Part shown: positions 31,490 to 43,824 of the stretch, piece by piece
Position numbering within the stretch: the first letter of the stretch is position 1
How the letters are laid out: each line of letters opens with the position of its first letter
Assembly: GCA_947044365.1 (NCBI GenBank)
Contig: OX345638.1
Location: 9,586,201 to 9,650,200, forward strand
Source of the DNA: Petrosia ficiformis
Lineage: Eukaryota; Porifera; Demospongiae; Haplosclerida; Petrosiidae
DNA: 64,000 bases
Direction of reading: 5' to 3'
Program-made: the position numbers and the translations under genes
Notes under the pieces: model-generated
Database searches by the model: none
What the model was told of the DNA's origin: nothing
The model's input: only the letters and a program-made list of their open reading frames with translations

Positions 31490-33260
31490 TGGAAGAATGG
31501 TAAATATGTCACAATCTTTGAGAGTAGCAACCTGGAGTATAAAAATAATGACTGAAAACATACTCAACCAACTGAATCTCATTATCTTAGATGAAAGAAG
31601 TCAGCAAGCAGAATGGAAACTCTTCCTGGTTGTGCTGCTCTTGTTTGCCATGAGCTTAACGGATTGGAAATCGATCTTGCAGCTCTTAGTGAAACTAGAA
31701 TTCTGAAAAACTGATGTGGTACTTCAATGCCTGGTTGGGTAGAGTTCATGTTGCATGGCCTAGAGTTATTGGGAAGTATGACCTTTGTAAAATAAATAAT
31801 GGTCAGTGGTTTGCAGGGCTCTGTGCATCTTCAGAACTCACTGTTACCAACACCAACTTCAAACACATGTACATGGCAACATCTTAGATCAAGCAAATTG
31901 CACATACTGTATTGTGGTTATAGGCAACATCAAAAACATCAAGTCCTAGACTCCAGAGTATATGATAGTGCTGATTGCTGGCCTGACCATCATTTGTTGT
32001 ATAGTAACTAGTGAATATCCATGAAGTGCACCTTAGGAAGGCAGAACGTACCCTGAGTGAGGGCTTGGTCTAAACAATCCCATAATAAGGAAGACCCTTG
32101 AGACTAAGGTTACATAGTTAAAACCTGATATACCACCTGTGGTAGACTCTGTACCTTGTACAGTTGTAGATTCCTGGGAGTCTTTGACACTGAAATACTT
32201 GGATATAAAAAAAAAGGGATGAAGGACTTGTTTGAGTAAAATGACAAAGAGGTTGAGAATTTCCTGAAAAGATGTAATGAGCTTACGATGAAATACCTTA
32301 GAAATAGCATGCAGTGATGATAATACCAAGCATCATTACCATAAGATGAAGCCTTTGATAAGGTAATGGGTACAGAAAATACAGAATGACTGGGAGATCA
32401 AAGGATTTACACGAGTTGGTGGACCATAATGATCAAAAGGGTTTCTACGAAGCTTCAAGACAATTTACTTATAGCAGTCACAAAGTGAGGAGGTCTTGAT
32501 CTGTTAAGATGCAGGATGATAGTAGCGTGTCTATGAAACAGAATATGATTTCATTATTCCATGATGGATTGTTAGAAGCAATACTTCTAACATCTTCTAA
32601 ATAGGGAATCATCTATGAGATGAACTGAACTGCTGAGTATGTGCCTGGGGAGTGGTGAGATGGAGTTTTTATTCCAATTCATATAAAGGGAGACAAAGTA
32701 CTTCGTAGCAACTACATAGGAATAACTCTTCTGTGCACTGCGGGTAAGATATTTAGCAAAAATATGATGACAAGATTGCTACCACTGATTGAACATGCAT
32801 ACTCTTCCTGAAATGTGATGTGGCTTCAGAAGAAACAGATTTTGTGGACATGATCTTCACTTTCAGACAATTTGGAGAAAAGAGCAGGGAGCACAATCGA
32901 CCACTCTTCACCATCTTTGTTGATTTGGCTAAAGCATATGATACAGTCAATTGCCCGCTTTGTAGGAATTCGTCAAAGCTTGGAGTTTCCTCTATAATAG
33001 TAAACATCATTAAGAGGTTTCATACAGACACCATGGAAGTGGTTAAAATATGAGGATAAACGTCTAAACCTTTCTTTATTAGTGGTAGCCTGCAAGAAGG
33101 TTGTGTATATAATTGCTCCTAACCTTTTTAATTTCTTCTTTGCTACTGCATTTACACAGGACTTACATGAATTACGTTGGAGTAGCTTTGAGGTTTAAGA
33201 TCAATGCTAAGCTATTTGATCTGAGCTGGTCTCATAATTATATGAAGGCTCTCATTCAGG
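31490..33260 (+). pseudogene. Degraded LINE, copy B
   Basis: Sister of 8190-10175: SLRVATWSIKIMT (31513), then a deletion of about 230 bp relative to copy A after the ALSETRI position (about 31705). RT start at 32820-32960 (DMIFTFRQFGEKSREHNRP, FVDLAKAYDTVN). Ends QELVFASV at about 33270. Shared stops with copy A show the LINE was already dead when the unit duplicated. Confidence 0.7.
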
Positions 33261-33706
33261 AACTCGTCTTTGCGTCAGTAATGACCGGAAATGACGATTT
33301 AATGAATCGATATGTGCGAAGTATTCAACCACGCCCTATTTCAGCCCCACCCTTCTTTCTCAAACATGGACGAGCGCCCAGAGCTCAAAGAACTCGAAGA
33401 ACGGGTTAGAACTGTTAAGTGGCATGCCTTGGGTATCCAACTAGACCTTGAAAATAGTACTTTAGAGGGGATAGCAAAACGATATGCTAATAATAGCGAT
33501 GTCACCTAATTTCCGCAGTTACACCTAAACAAGAAATTGACGTTACCATGACTTAGATAATACTATGAGGATCAAAACGATATATAGAATAATATAATTG
33601 TGATTAAGGATAAAGAGAATAGCTTCAAAAAACTTGCCATTTAATCTCCTCCTACGCCCTTATAAGGCGTGGCACAAATTATGTCATGATTAATTAACTA
33701 TATAAA

Positions 33707-34159
33707 ATGGCGGATAACTTGAAAGCGACAAACGATGAGTGTCAAGCCGAGCTTCGGGAGGAGGATACTTTTAAAAAAGTAAGATGAATTACTTTTGAAT
33801 AATTTTCTAAGTTGTGTGACGATACTATTGTGCACGACTTACTTAAATTGGACAACTGGGTGCTGTGGGTGGAGTTATGTATCATTGCTCCTACCCTGTG
33901 TGCATGTTTTTTTTTCTACTAGTATACAGCTGAAAAAATTCACTGTGTGTGGCTATCTGATGGGGAGTTGAATGTGCTGTTTGAATGCAAAGAGTTTTCT
34001 CACTTGCATTCAGTCCATATTGATTTTATTGAGAATAAAGACCTTGTGGATGAATATTTAAGAAATGTAGCTCGTATTCCACACATAAAAAGAAGTGTAG
34101 TAATGGAGCCGGTTAATAATGAAATTCATAAAATTTCACAACTGCAAGACAGGAACTAG
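33707..34159 (+). CDS. Small spliced second gene of the transposon (102 aa)
   Basis: Exon 33707-33778 (ATG, MADNLKATNDECQAELREED, 24 codons, phase 0, donor AAA|GTAAGA). Intron of 144 bp ends in a polypyrimidine tract TTTTTTTTTCTACTAG. Exon 33923-34159 encodes YTAEKIHCVWLSDGELNVLF and KRSVVMEPVNNEIHKISQLQ to TAG. A TATAAA lies just before the ATG. It is small and mildly acidic, and I recognise no family. It is convergent with the transposase, with its stop about 90 bp from the transposase stop. It could be an accessory or regulatory protein of the element, or a captured host exon pair. Function unknown. Confidence 0.6.
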
Positions 34160-34247
34160 ATCGAAGTACTATTATGACTAAATCATTAAACTGATTATTG
34201 ATTATTATTGAAATAATAACTGTGAAACACGTTACAAAAAAAATTAT

Positions 34248-37196
34248 TCAAAATACTTGTAAATCACCATTTTCCACATCTTCTAACAAGTCAAACTGAC
34301 ACACTTCATCTTCTTCATAAATTACTTCAAAGAGCCCAGTATCTTTATCCATCTTGGTCACTCTACCATCAAACCATACTAACTTCTTATCAATATTAAA
34401 TCGATGTTTGATTCTTCGCCCAATTAGAAGCTCAGGTTGTATCATGATCATTTCAAGTGATGGTGAAGTGTCTTCTTGATCAGAAGAGAGGGCACCACTG
34501 TCTCCAAGAAGCTGACAAAGGTTTTCAGTAAGTTGGACAACAGTATGTTGCTTTCCTTTGTGAGAAAATCTAAATAAGGACCTATCAGAGTGTGTCTGGT
34601 TAAGAACTTTATCACGAAACTTAATCTGCAACTTCAGTGCCTGTAGTTTATCACGTTTTCGAGAGAATTGTGCTAGTCCATTTGTAACATCAGCTCTACA
34701 GGTCCACAAGCGAAGCTTCTCAATCTCTTTAGTGAGCATTTCCTTCTCCTTGACTGCCTGAAGGTGCTTCCTTTGGATTTCTTCCTGCTTCTTTTCTAAT
34801 GCTGCAGCAGCTCTGGCCTCTATCTCTTCTCTTCGCTCTTTAAATTTCTTTCTTATGACTGGTGCAAGTGTCCGTACAGCCTTATGAAGTATTTCCTTTT
34901 CTTCACTTGCCTTTTGATCAAGCCAGTTTGAGGTTTTGTTATGTGAGTACAATATCATTGACTCGAGTGCAATGGTTGTGGCATTAGGTTTCTCTCTCAG
35001 CAGTCTGTCTAACATGGCAAAGTCACGCTCGGGGGCCACATTGGTCGTTGGAACACTTGCAACTTCCTCACGTAAATCATTATTGAAGCTTGAATAGATA
35101 CCATCAGGCAAATGGTCTATTAATAGCCTTTGAGTTGTAATAGAAAAAGAGCTAAACAGAATCTGTAGTGCTTCAAGGGTCATTATATCAGTTACATCAT
35201 TATTAGCAACTAATGCACTCCAAACATCATCCTTATGTATAGGAATGTCACTAGTAATGCAAGCAGTACCCTCAACAAATGCACGAGAATCAGTACTCCA
35301 TGAATCAAATCTAGCTTTCATCTCGGTGTAATAACTGCCCATATCTAACACTGAAATGTTAGATTCTTCTAGTTTCCTCCATAGTGGGCCAGTCACTACT
35401 TTATCAATTAGTCCCAGAGCTCTACAACCAGATATATAAACTGACTGTTTCAGATCATCTAAAACTGATTGAAGAAGGCGGTTTGCTTGTTGGCCATGAG
35501 CACTTTCAATATACTCAATCATATGATTTTTCAAGTAATATACTCCTGCTGCATCATAAAAGAGTATATTGAAGCGGTTGCCAATGAAAGCAGCTAAAGG
35601 AACTTTATGAATGCCATGTCTTTGAAGGTAAGTGTGAAAGGAGGCGGAGCACCCACTCTGCTGAGAGCCTCTGTGGTGGAATGCTTTACACGCAGTACGA
35701 ACTAACCTCTGTGTGCCTGAAGATGTTACAGTATCATTGAAACATTGTGCTTCCCACTGTTTTAGTGCTTCTTCAGCCGAATCAGCCAGGCCAACAAGGT
35801 AGTGCAGGCCACAGAAGAAGTTGTTGATACGAGTTAATTGTTCTTTCTCTTCATCTGTCATATTGCTCCAGTTCTCTGCAATAGTCGGTAAGATATCAGC
35901 TCTGAAGTCATGTAGGAGTTCGTTAAAAGCTTTTTCTGCAGCGTGGCGGTCCGACATTGTGTTCTTAATTTTCATCACAATCTTTGATGACACAGCTTTT
36001 TTACCTAGTTGAAGTTGAACAGCATCTACATCATGAAGAATCTCTTTCAGTGTCTCCAAAGTGTCCACTGAAGAGCCAGAAAAGACTTGACGAAGGCCAA
36101 GAGAGTATGTAGTTGATGAATCTTGTACATCTAATGCAGCATAATGCTGGCCATACTTGGTTGTTCCATCAGACTGCAATGTAGTGTATCCATGTGTTTC
36201 TGAAAGTGCCTCTCCCAATTGAGCTTGAACAACTGCAAGAGATTCCAGGATCATTTGACAAGTCAACCTGTAACTAGGTAAGCGATCAACTGATTTGTGA
36301 GCTAAGCTGGAAAGTACACAACGAATAACAGGTGCGACATTACGTACTCCAACATTCAGTGATAACAACTCGTAAACACATGCTCGAACATCATCTGTGT
36401 ATTTACCTCCTTCAAAAGTCTTAATAGTTGTGTCTATAGTAGATTCAATTGTTTCACTCAATTCAAGGTCAAGTGAATTAATCTTTTCTTTGAGCAATTT
36501 GATCTCTCCCTGAAGCTGTTTGTTCTGAGTAGAATAGAGTTTCTGCATTTCTCCAGCTTGTTTTTTCCAGTATCCAACACGATGATTAACAGCATTTAAT
36601 TTCTTACGTAAAACTGTCAACTGAACTGAGGTTTGATTGAGCTTCTTTTCATGCTGCTTAATGACCTTCTTTTGATCACGAATAATTGATTCCTGCCGCT
36701 TTAATCGCTTGCCTGTATTCCTGGTAACAGCATACAGCTTCTGCCTTAACTCCATGACCTTCTGTGATGACTTGTCAATAGTTGGAGCTCTTGGTGGTGC
36801 AAATTGACGCAATATGCCTCTACAAAGCCCTAATTTCGGGAGGACATACACTTCCTGCAGAAAGTCGGAAATTTCCACTCGTTTGGCTTTGCTATCCCTT
36901 TTCTTTTTCAGTTTATCATGTTGTCTTTTTAACCTTTCAATACTTTTAGTGACCGCTGCCAATGTCGGTGCATTTTCATGAGGCCATCTACTGCCATAAA
37001 TCATTTTCAACCAATCAAACAACATCCTATATGAGCAACTGGGTGTGGCATCTTTGAATCTTAAGAGCTCCAGAATCAGCTGATTTGTGACGTTTGGGAT
37101 CTCTTTGACTCGACCTCCAAGGATATCTGACGAAGTCAGACCATATTTAGCACACTCAGAGCCCAGCAAAGTGACTTCTGATGAAACAGCAGCCAT
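34248..37196 (-). CDS. hAT-like transposase (982 aa, intact frame)
   Basis: Single uninterrupted frame from ATG 37196 (MAAVSSEVTLLG) to TAG at 34248. N-terminal region about 1-120 is basic (SIERLKRQHDKLKKKRDSKA). A long coiled coil (about 160-255) follows. Candidate catalytic residues are D343 in LQSDGTTKYG, D416 in NTMSDRHAAEK and E745 in TTIALESMILYSHNK. The E motif follows PTTNVAPERDFAML, which is like the hAT C-terminal dimerisation block. A long helical insert lies between D416 and E745, as in hAT and related superfamilies. A second coiled coil (about 790-870) and a C-terminal Tudor/SH3-like end (RRIKHRFNIDKKLVWFDGRV, VIYEEDEVCQFDLL) follow. An upstream leader intron is likely (TTTACAG|GTAAGT near 37290; CGTAG near 37222). 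Exact superfamily is an inference. Confidence 0.72.
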   Translation of the reverse strand: MAAVSSEVTLLGSECAKYGLTSSDILGGRVKEIPNVTNQLILELLRFKDATPSCSYRMLFDWLKMIYGSRWPHENAPTLAAVTKSIERLKRQHDKLKKKRDSKAKRVEISDFLQEVYVLPKLGLCRGILRQFAPPRAPTIDKSSQKVMELRQKLYAVTRNTGKRLKRQESIIRDQKKVIKQHEKKLNQTSVQLTVLRKKLNAVNHRVGYWKKQAGEMQKLYSTQNKQLQGEIKLLKEKINSLDLELSETIESTIDTTIKTFEGGKYTDDVRACVYELLSLNVGVRNVAPVIRCVLSSLAHKSVDRLPSYRLTCQMILESLAVVQAQLGEALSETHGYTTLQSDGTTKYGQHYAALDVQDSSTTYSLGLRQVFSGSSVDTLETLKEILHDVDAVQLQLGKKAVSSKIVMKIKNTMSDRHAAEKAFNELLHDFRADILPTIAENWSNMTDEEKEQLTRINNFFCGLHYLVGLADSAEEALKQWEAQCFNDTVTSSGTQRLVRTACKAFHHRGSQQSGCSASFHTYLQRHGIHKVPLAAFIGNRFNILFYDAAGVYYLKNHMIEYIESAHGQQANRLLQSVLDDLKQSVYISGCRALGLIDKVVTGPLWRKLEESNISVLDMGSYYTEMKARFDSWSTDSRAFVEGTACITSDIPIHKDDVWSALVANNDVTDIMTLEALQILFSSFSITTQRLLIDHLPDGIYSSFNNDLREEVASVPTTNVAPERDFAMLDRLLREKPNATTIALESMILYSHNKTSNWLDQKASEEKEILHKAVRTLAPVIRKKFKERREEIEARAAAALEKKQEEIQRKHLQAVKEKEMLTKEIEKLRLWTCRADVTNGLAQFSRKRDKLQALKLQIKFRDKVLNQTHSDRSLFRFSHKGKQHTVVQLTENLCQLLGDSGALSSDQEDTSPSLEMIMIQPELLIGRRIKHRFNIDKKLVWFDGRVTKMDKDTGLFEVIYEEDEVCQFDLLEDVENGDLQVF

Positions 37197-37589
37197 GCGG
37201 AGAAATGTTCTAACACCTCTTGATTAATACCTACGAAATAGAGCATTAAACTATGATGAATAATTGAAAGAGGGCCTAAACTTACCTGTAAACCGATTCT
37301 GGGGTTCTTGATCAACGTCAGTAGAAGCTACCTGCAGTGTGCCAAAGTTGTATTCTAATTATGCGGAGAAAATTTTTCATTAAAAATTCGGTATTTGATA
37401 TCGCTACTAATAATGATGAAGACTGTAGAAGAACCATGTTCAGTACATGGTTGAGTACCATGCCTAGCCAAAAATGTACTAGAAGAGAACTCCTACAAGC
37501 GCTGAGGTCAAGAGCTGTGGTTGAGAGTTATATGGCAGATTATACATATTTATTTAGCCAATACACGTGTACTCGTACACCTTTGTAGT

Positions 37590-39241
37590 TATGGTTATGA
37601 GTAATTTTAAGCTTGAGAATTACCAAATTGACCTCTTAGTTAAACTCAAGACCATGTCTCTCTACCTACACACATTATAGCACAGGCAGATATGGCAACC
37701 CTTGAACTTAAAGTTGTGTTCTAATCAGTAAATTCATCATATAGGTATGGTTTAAAGACATTTCTCATTGACTGTTGTTATGCAAATGCTCACTTTGCTG
37801 GCCTTTTCCCATACAATTTGTGAAAGATGATTTTAACATCACTGAATTCTTAACAACTGTTTCCAGCAAACCACATTAGAATCTATAGTTGTGTAAACTT
37901 AGGATTATAAGATTGAGAATATTGACAAAAGAAAACCCCACTCACACACTTTGTGTTAATTGTGTTAATTGTACCAGCTAAACCTTGACCACCATTTCAA
38001 AGCAAATAATGTGCAAATAGATAGACAAACAGATGGACATTTAAATGGAAATTGTAATACATGTAGGTTGTGGTATTCTCTAGTGTTGTCTTGGTAACAA
38101 AAGAGATCTTAATCATAGTACAAGTATTTGTTTTGGTGGATAATGTGGATTTTTAAAATTCAGTTAACCTTGTCATGCGAAATGGATATTGAAAGTAGTT
38201 TAAATACTGCAAAGAATATATGACCTTCACCAAGCTCTCTGCATATGTGTCTTATAAGTAGAAATTATATGGTCCTTATTGAGGCACTGAAAGTTTTTAC
38301 AATGAGTCTGGAACAAATCTTTCATTTTATCCGGTGGATTTGATTGCAGTTCCAATTCTTGTGTGGTCATAGTAATAATATTCATTAGATATTTGAGAGC
38401 ATATTCATGTGGTGACAATTACTTATGTATGTGCTTATGATTGAGTTGCATCTTGTTGACATGGAAACTTGTATACATATTGTTTATTAATGTGTTATAG
38501 TTATACTTATTAATGCTTAATGAACTGTTTACTGAGAGGTGATACAACTTCAACAGTGACTGTTAAGTACTGTAGTATTGTTTTTGTACTGGGTAGGAAA
38601 TTTAGTTCTGGTTTTAGTATACTTGGTAACAACTTTAGCTAATGCTAGTACTACATATCTTCATTGAAGCAAGCCAGAGCAAGGTGAACTGAATAAATAA
38701 ATGTAACATTGTTTGTTCGCTCATTTGCAGCTGAAGATTCTTAGTTTCACTCCCTCTCAATATCTGTAGAGTTCATTTGGAGCTTGTTCGAATTCTACTT
38801 GGTTATCTTATTTTCTTTTGTAACATGCTTCGGAGCTAAACATCCCTTTTTCAAATACTTTTCTATTATTTTTTTTTTCTATATTGTAATGACATGAATA
38901 CGCTTTGAGCAATCATAGTGACCTCTTCTGGATATGTGGTTCTATGTTATTAATTGTTGACCTCAGCTAGTAGATAGTAACAGTGAGTTCATTTTGATTA
39001 AATGGGTGGTGTTATCTGACACCAGTGACCTTTCTTGGATCCGCCCTGCAATTGTACCCTCAAAGTACTAGAACAACTTTACTGTGAGGTTTATAAGTAT
39101 AATCTAAACTATAATTATGTACAATTTATTATTACATCATAAACCAGGGACCCTATAGCCTATAATGATAGAGAGTGGAAGAGTACTCTTATATAAACTA
39201 ATAATTAACAATTAATTATGCTAGACATTTTATTCCTATAG
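37590..39241 (+). other. Intron 1 equivalent of paralogue 3
   Basis: Nearly identical to 10620-12312. No gene. The near-identity of non-coding sequence shows that the duplication of paralogues 2 and 3 is recent or homogenised. Confidence 0.65.
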
Positions 39242-42200
39242 ATACGCCACCTCCTCAGGGTGATGAATTCTTTTCCCCTCCACCCAATAAAATACCCAAA
39301 CAGGTAAATTAATGAATTTGTGCTAATAGCAATAGTGATAATATAAATGCTTCATGAAAGAAAAAGCTGCTTGTATGGTTCAGCACAGAATGTATCTTAA
39401 CAAGAAATATAGGCTATACACATATTAGGAAGAATTTATTTTCATCCTGAGGGCAAAACCCGAGGGATGCAAAATAATATGATTCCCGAGCAAACATGTG
39501 TATAAGCAATCATATTCATAGTTGAGTCATGGTGATTTAAATTATATTCATAGTTTAATCTGTTTATACTATATTCATACAGTTTCCAATACACAATTGG
39601 CATTATTATTTTAATATCTAGCTAGAACAGCTAGAATTATTCATGGTTTATTAATAATAATGTGATCTAAAGGGACACTTTCTGCAAGGTAATTTTGATC
39701 AAACACTTATCTTTAATTGGTCACCATTCTTCCAGGATGTCAATCAAATTTAGTAACCACGAAGAGCTATTATTAATCTTCTCAGTTACCCATTTTCATT
39801 GACTTCCTGTATAAATTGGTAGAATGACGAGCGATTAAATGTAAGGAATTGTTACATTGGAAAATGTCTCTTTACAAAAATTAGGTCACATAAAATTTGC
39901 TTAGAAAATGACAAATTCGGTCTTTTGCTTCTTAAAATTTGATCTTATGCTCTTGCAAACAAATGTTTTGATAGAAATTATATTTCTGTTGTACTCTCTA
40001 CCTACCATACAGTCTCATGATTATCCAGAATCTTATATGATATCTGAGTACTATCAATCTCAGTTTGAAGAAAAGAGAAAAGGGCTCCATATACTCCTCA
40101 CTAAGATGATAAAGATTCTCAAAGATAATGCCATTTCTTTAGAAGGCCTAAAGTACTTTTTGAGCCTTCGTCCGGAATTCAGAGATGATGCTAGAGCTGC
40201 CAAATCAATTGAAGAAGCAATGATTGTTGTTTCCGATCACACTTCATTGATTAACACAACACATCTTAAAGCTGTTGCCGAAAATTTTGAGCTGCAAAAA
40301 GCAATCAATCTCATCAAGATATTTGATGATTCAATCGAAGCATTTTGCAAGAGAATCCCAACAGAACATTCATATGGTCAAGATTTTATGAAGCACTCAC
40401 GTAAAAATCTTCTGAAACCAGAGAAAGTAGAGTTTATTTTAGAATGGGAAGGAGATAAGACGACACTGAGTGATATACAAAGTTTACTCAGAAAAGCTTT
40501 TCGTTATGAAGCAAAACATGTCATTGTGAAGCTAATAAATGAAGGGAACTCCATTATCGTGATCTGCTATGCTCCCCTTCATCTTCACGAAGAGCTGATA
40601 AGACTAGTAAAGGATAGAGAAGAGGACTTGAGAAATGAGAAGGTACTTTCTGTTACCATTGGAGGATATGTAATCATCGAGAGAGAAACAGAAGACAAGG
40701 TTAGAGTTTTTAGTGCTCATGCAGTTAATTACAATTAGGATTATAACACAGTGTTTTGACACAGTAGTTCTCATGTATATAATTAAAAGGTAACGATACA
40801 AGTGTCACTTATTATGTCTCTTGCTCTGTAAGGCATTTAGCAATGAATCAGTTTCTGGTTTTGTAGTTTTTTCCTAGTTATATACTTAATATTATTCATG
40901 TTTTACGAATTTTGTTGTTTGCAACTTAATTATGAATATCATGAAACTTTTGTTCACATGAAATGTTTCAGCCATATTGTATTATACTGTATGTTATTAT
41001 ATAACATCAACTTTGATGCTATACAATATGGTGTATAATTATTAGTTCCCATGAATTGACAAAGCTCCCCAGAATGTCCTCAATGATGTTTACTGTGACA
41101 CAAATATAATATATTATATAGTTTGAACTCATGGGAAAGCAATCATTGGGATGGCCCTGCTCTATATAACACAATTGAATAATTATCATGATTAAATATT
41201 CTTTTGATGCAGTTGAACCCACAAGAATATTTGAAAGAGAAGGCAATTTGTCGAAGTATCTCTATGGAAGAACAAGGTGATAAATATTTGCTACAAAATT
41301 TTTATTTGTTTTCATATAGTCACAAACAGACAATTTTATGCTAATTAACTCATACAGCGAAGCTTAAGCCAATGGTTTTGTCCATCATGATCTAGGCAGG
41401 CAGTGAAAAATAACCCAATATACTCAACTTTATTACACTGTTTGAATTTTCAGACATGCTATGTTGACATTCTCTTTAATATATTTACATAGATCCTCTC
41501 CAACATGCCCATATCCACAAGAATATCAAGAAAATATCTATCATAGATACACTGAGTTTAGAAGTTACAGAAAGGCAATTATTATATGTTATTCCATTAT
41601 CAGGTATACTAATATACATGTATAATATCATACTTTAATTATGAGTTACTATTAGGAGAATATGACCTTCTGACTTCTGAAATGAAAGAAATAGACTTGT
41701 CTAAAATACATGTTAGAAAAAAAGACAAATGTCCAGACAAGTATGAATTCCAACATGAAGAGGTATTATAATCAATACTCACATGACACACAACACATGT
41801 AGATTCTAATTTCTTTTATCCTCTTCTGTGATATTTCAGGAATCAGATCCTGTCCTGGATGCTCTAAAATCTACAAGTGCTTTGGAAGTTGCTCATTTCT
41901 TTTCAATTTATAATCTACAAGTTACTGAACAACAAAAAGTTAAGTTTCTGTCATTAACTTCAACAGCAGGTAAGTATTTCTCTTCTGTTTATTAAACAAA
42001 TGAATACATTTGTCTTTTATATCTAATCTAATGTTATACTCATTTAGTAGACACTCAGGATTTTCAATTTCCTATTGAAATGGATCCTTTGAAACTTCTT
42101 GTATCTGTTATACATAAAACTGAATCCATTCAGAAAGGAATGGATATGAAGGAAGCTGAACTAACTAGGGAGAGGGAACTATCAGAAACATACAAGAAAA

Positions 42201-43785
42201 GATCACTTGTAATGATGAGGGAACTACATGCAAAAGAAATGCAGATTAAAAGGCTTCGAAGTATGAAAATAGAATCTCAATCTGGTATGTTTATATGTGG
42301 TATTAATGAGCACACTTATCACTATATACACGAATTTAGTGGGAGTTGATGATGAAGCATCGCATTCAAATGACGTTCTGCTGGAGGCTAAAGAAGAGCA
42401 CAAAGGGGACAAAGTAGAGATACTTCTTGAAGGTGAATTTATAATTACATGTATATACTGTAATTATAATGGTATTACAGGCTATGGCAAGCATGGTTCC
42501 TATCTCATCGATATCATACTTTAATTATTGTATAAAATATTATTTCTCACTATGTAGAGACGGAGTCATATCATGAGATGAAGGATTCTGAGATAAATGT
42601 ACTAGAGAGTGAGCTACAAGAGAAAAAGGATGAAGGGCTGGTATCAGAGATAACATTTGAAGAAAAAATGTCTAAGGGCGTTGATATCCAATTTGATTTG
42701 TCAGTGCCTACTGAAGGTGAGCATATAACATTAAGTTTCAAATCTTGTTTAGAAAGCTTAAATGATGAGAGCAAATCCCACAATAGTGCTCTCAGACGGG
42801 AATATACTTCCAAATTTGCTTTAATGGTTTGCTTATACATTTTACTCTAACTACTGAATATTAATCAGAACTATTATTATTACTTTATATGTGAATTTAG
42901 TGGAAGTAGTGCATGATGAAGCATTGCGTTCGAAGGAGGATTTACAGGAGGCTAAAGGTGAGCAAAAAGGAGACAAAGAACAGATACTTCTTGAAGGTGA
43001 GTTTTATAAATAGTATTCCCAATAGTGTTACAGGATGTAGCAAAGCATGATTGTCATTTCAGCAATATCATAGCTTATTGTATAAAATATTTCTTCTCTT
43101 TATAGAGGAGGAGTTATATCAGGAGATGTCTGAGAAAAATGAATTGAAGAGACAGCTAACAGAGAAAAAGGATGAATGGCTAATATCAGAGCTAACATCT
43201 GCAGAAAAAAAATCTAAGGGTGTTAATACCCAATTTGATTTGTCAGTCCCTACAGAAGGTGAGCATATAACATTAAGTTCATCATTTTATTCAGAAGGCT
43301 TAACTGATAACAACCAAATCACTTTGATCCTTCCTCACTACCAATAGTGTTATTTTCTCATAATTAAAAGAAACTTCTATAGTGAAATCTATGATTGCTT
43401 TCCATGGGATTGTACTATATTAGTATGTAAGCCTGTGTCACATATATCAACATGTGGCATATGAAAATAAGAAAGTTGCATCATTCAGAGAGGCTCAGTC
43501 AATTATTAGTTATGGCACATACAAGAACATGTGCTTGAGCTACAGCAGACCAGCAGGTGGAAATCATAGTTATTGTGGTTGAATTACATTGTAAGCGTTA
43601 TACAAGAACCATTAAAACATAAGGAGAATAGAACAATAATAGGTGGTTGGATTTCTGACAAAGCAATCAGAGGGATCCTTTTTTATCCGTAATTTTATCT
43701 TATTTCAGATCTTTACAACTTTACTTCAGCGGCTTGTTTATAACACTGCGCAATTTGTACTGTGATTTATCAACAATACTATAAT

Positions 43786-43824
<39 letters not shown>

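Larger units (their letters stand above)
33494..37406 (-). mobile_element. hAT-like DNA transposon, 3.9 kb, apparently intact
   Basis: Ends are inverted: TAGCGATGTCA at 33494 and TGATATCGCTA ending at 37406, an 11-bp TIR with one mismatch. A subterminal TCCGCA motif lies near both ends. It is flanked by the direct repeat CTAATAA (33487-33493 and 37407-37413). The empty paralogous site at about 10395 reads GCTAATAATGATG with a single copy, which proves insertion. hAT elements usually duplicate 8 bp; here 7 bp match (8 with one lost base). The TIR start resembles the TAGGGATGAAA type of hAT elements. Contains two convergent genes. Confidence 0.85.
33366..37535 (+). pseudogene. Death-domain exon of paralogue 3, split by a transposon
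   Basis: The left half (33366-33493) encodes MDERPELKELEERV to AKRYAN. The right half (from 37407) resumes with DEDCRRTMFSTWLSTMPSQK and QALRSRAVVESYMAD. Between them is a 3.9 kb DNA transposon. The 3' end of the exon and its splice donor are also missing: about 100 bp present at 10525-10630 is absent after 37535. The exon therefore cannot encode a death domain joined to the downstream exons. The rest of the gene keeps open frames. Confidence 0.88.

Noticed and set aside
35384..36012. Short plus-strand frames opposite the transposase
   Set aside because: Antisense shadows of the 982-codon frame, without motifs.
39908..40012. N-terminal extension of the middle-module exon ([10 protein letters not shown]...)
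   Set aside because: It is the preceding intron read in frame; a good acceptor at 40012 and a matching paralogous exon start argue against it as the usual start, though it is kept as a possible alternative start after loss of exon 1.
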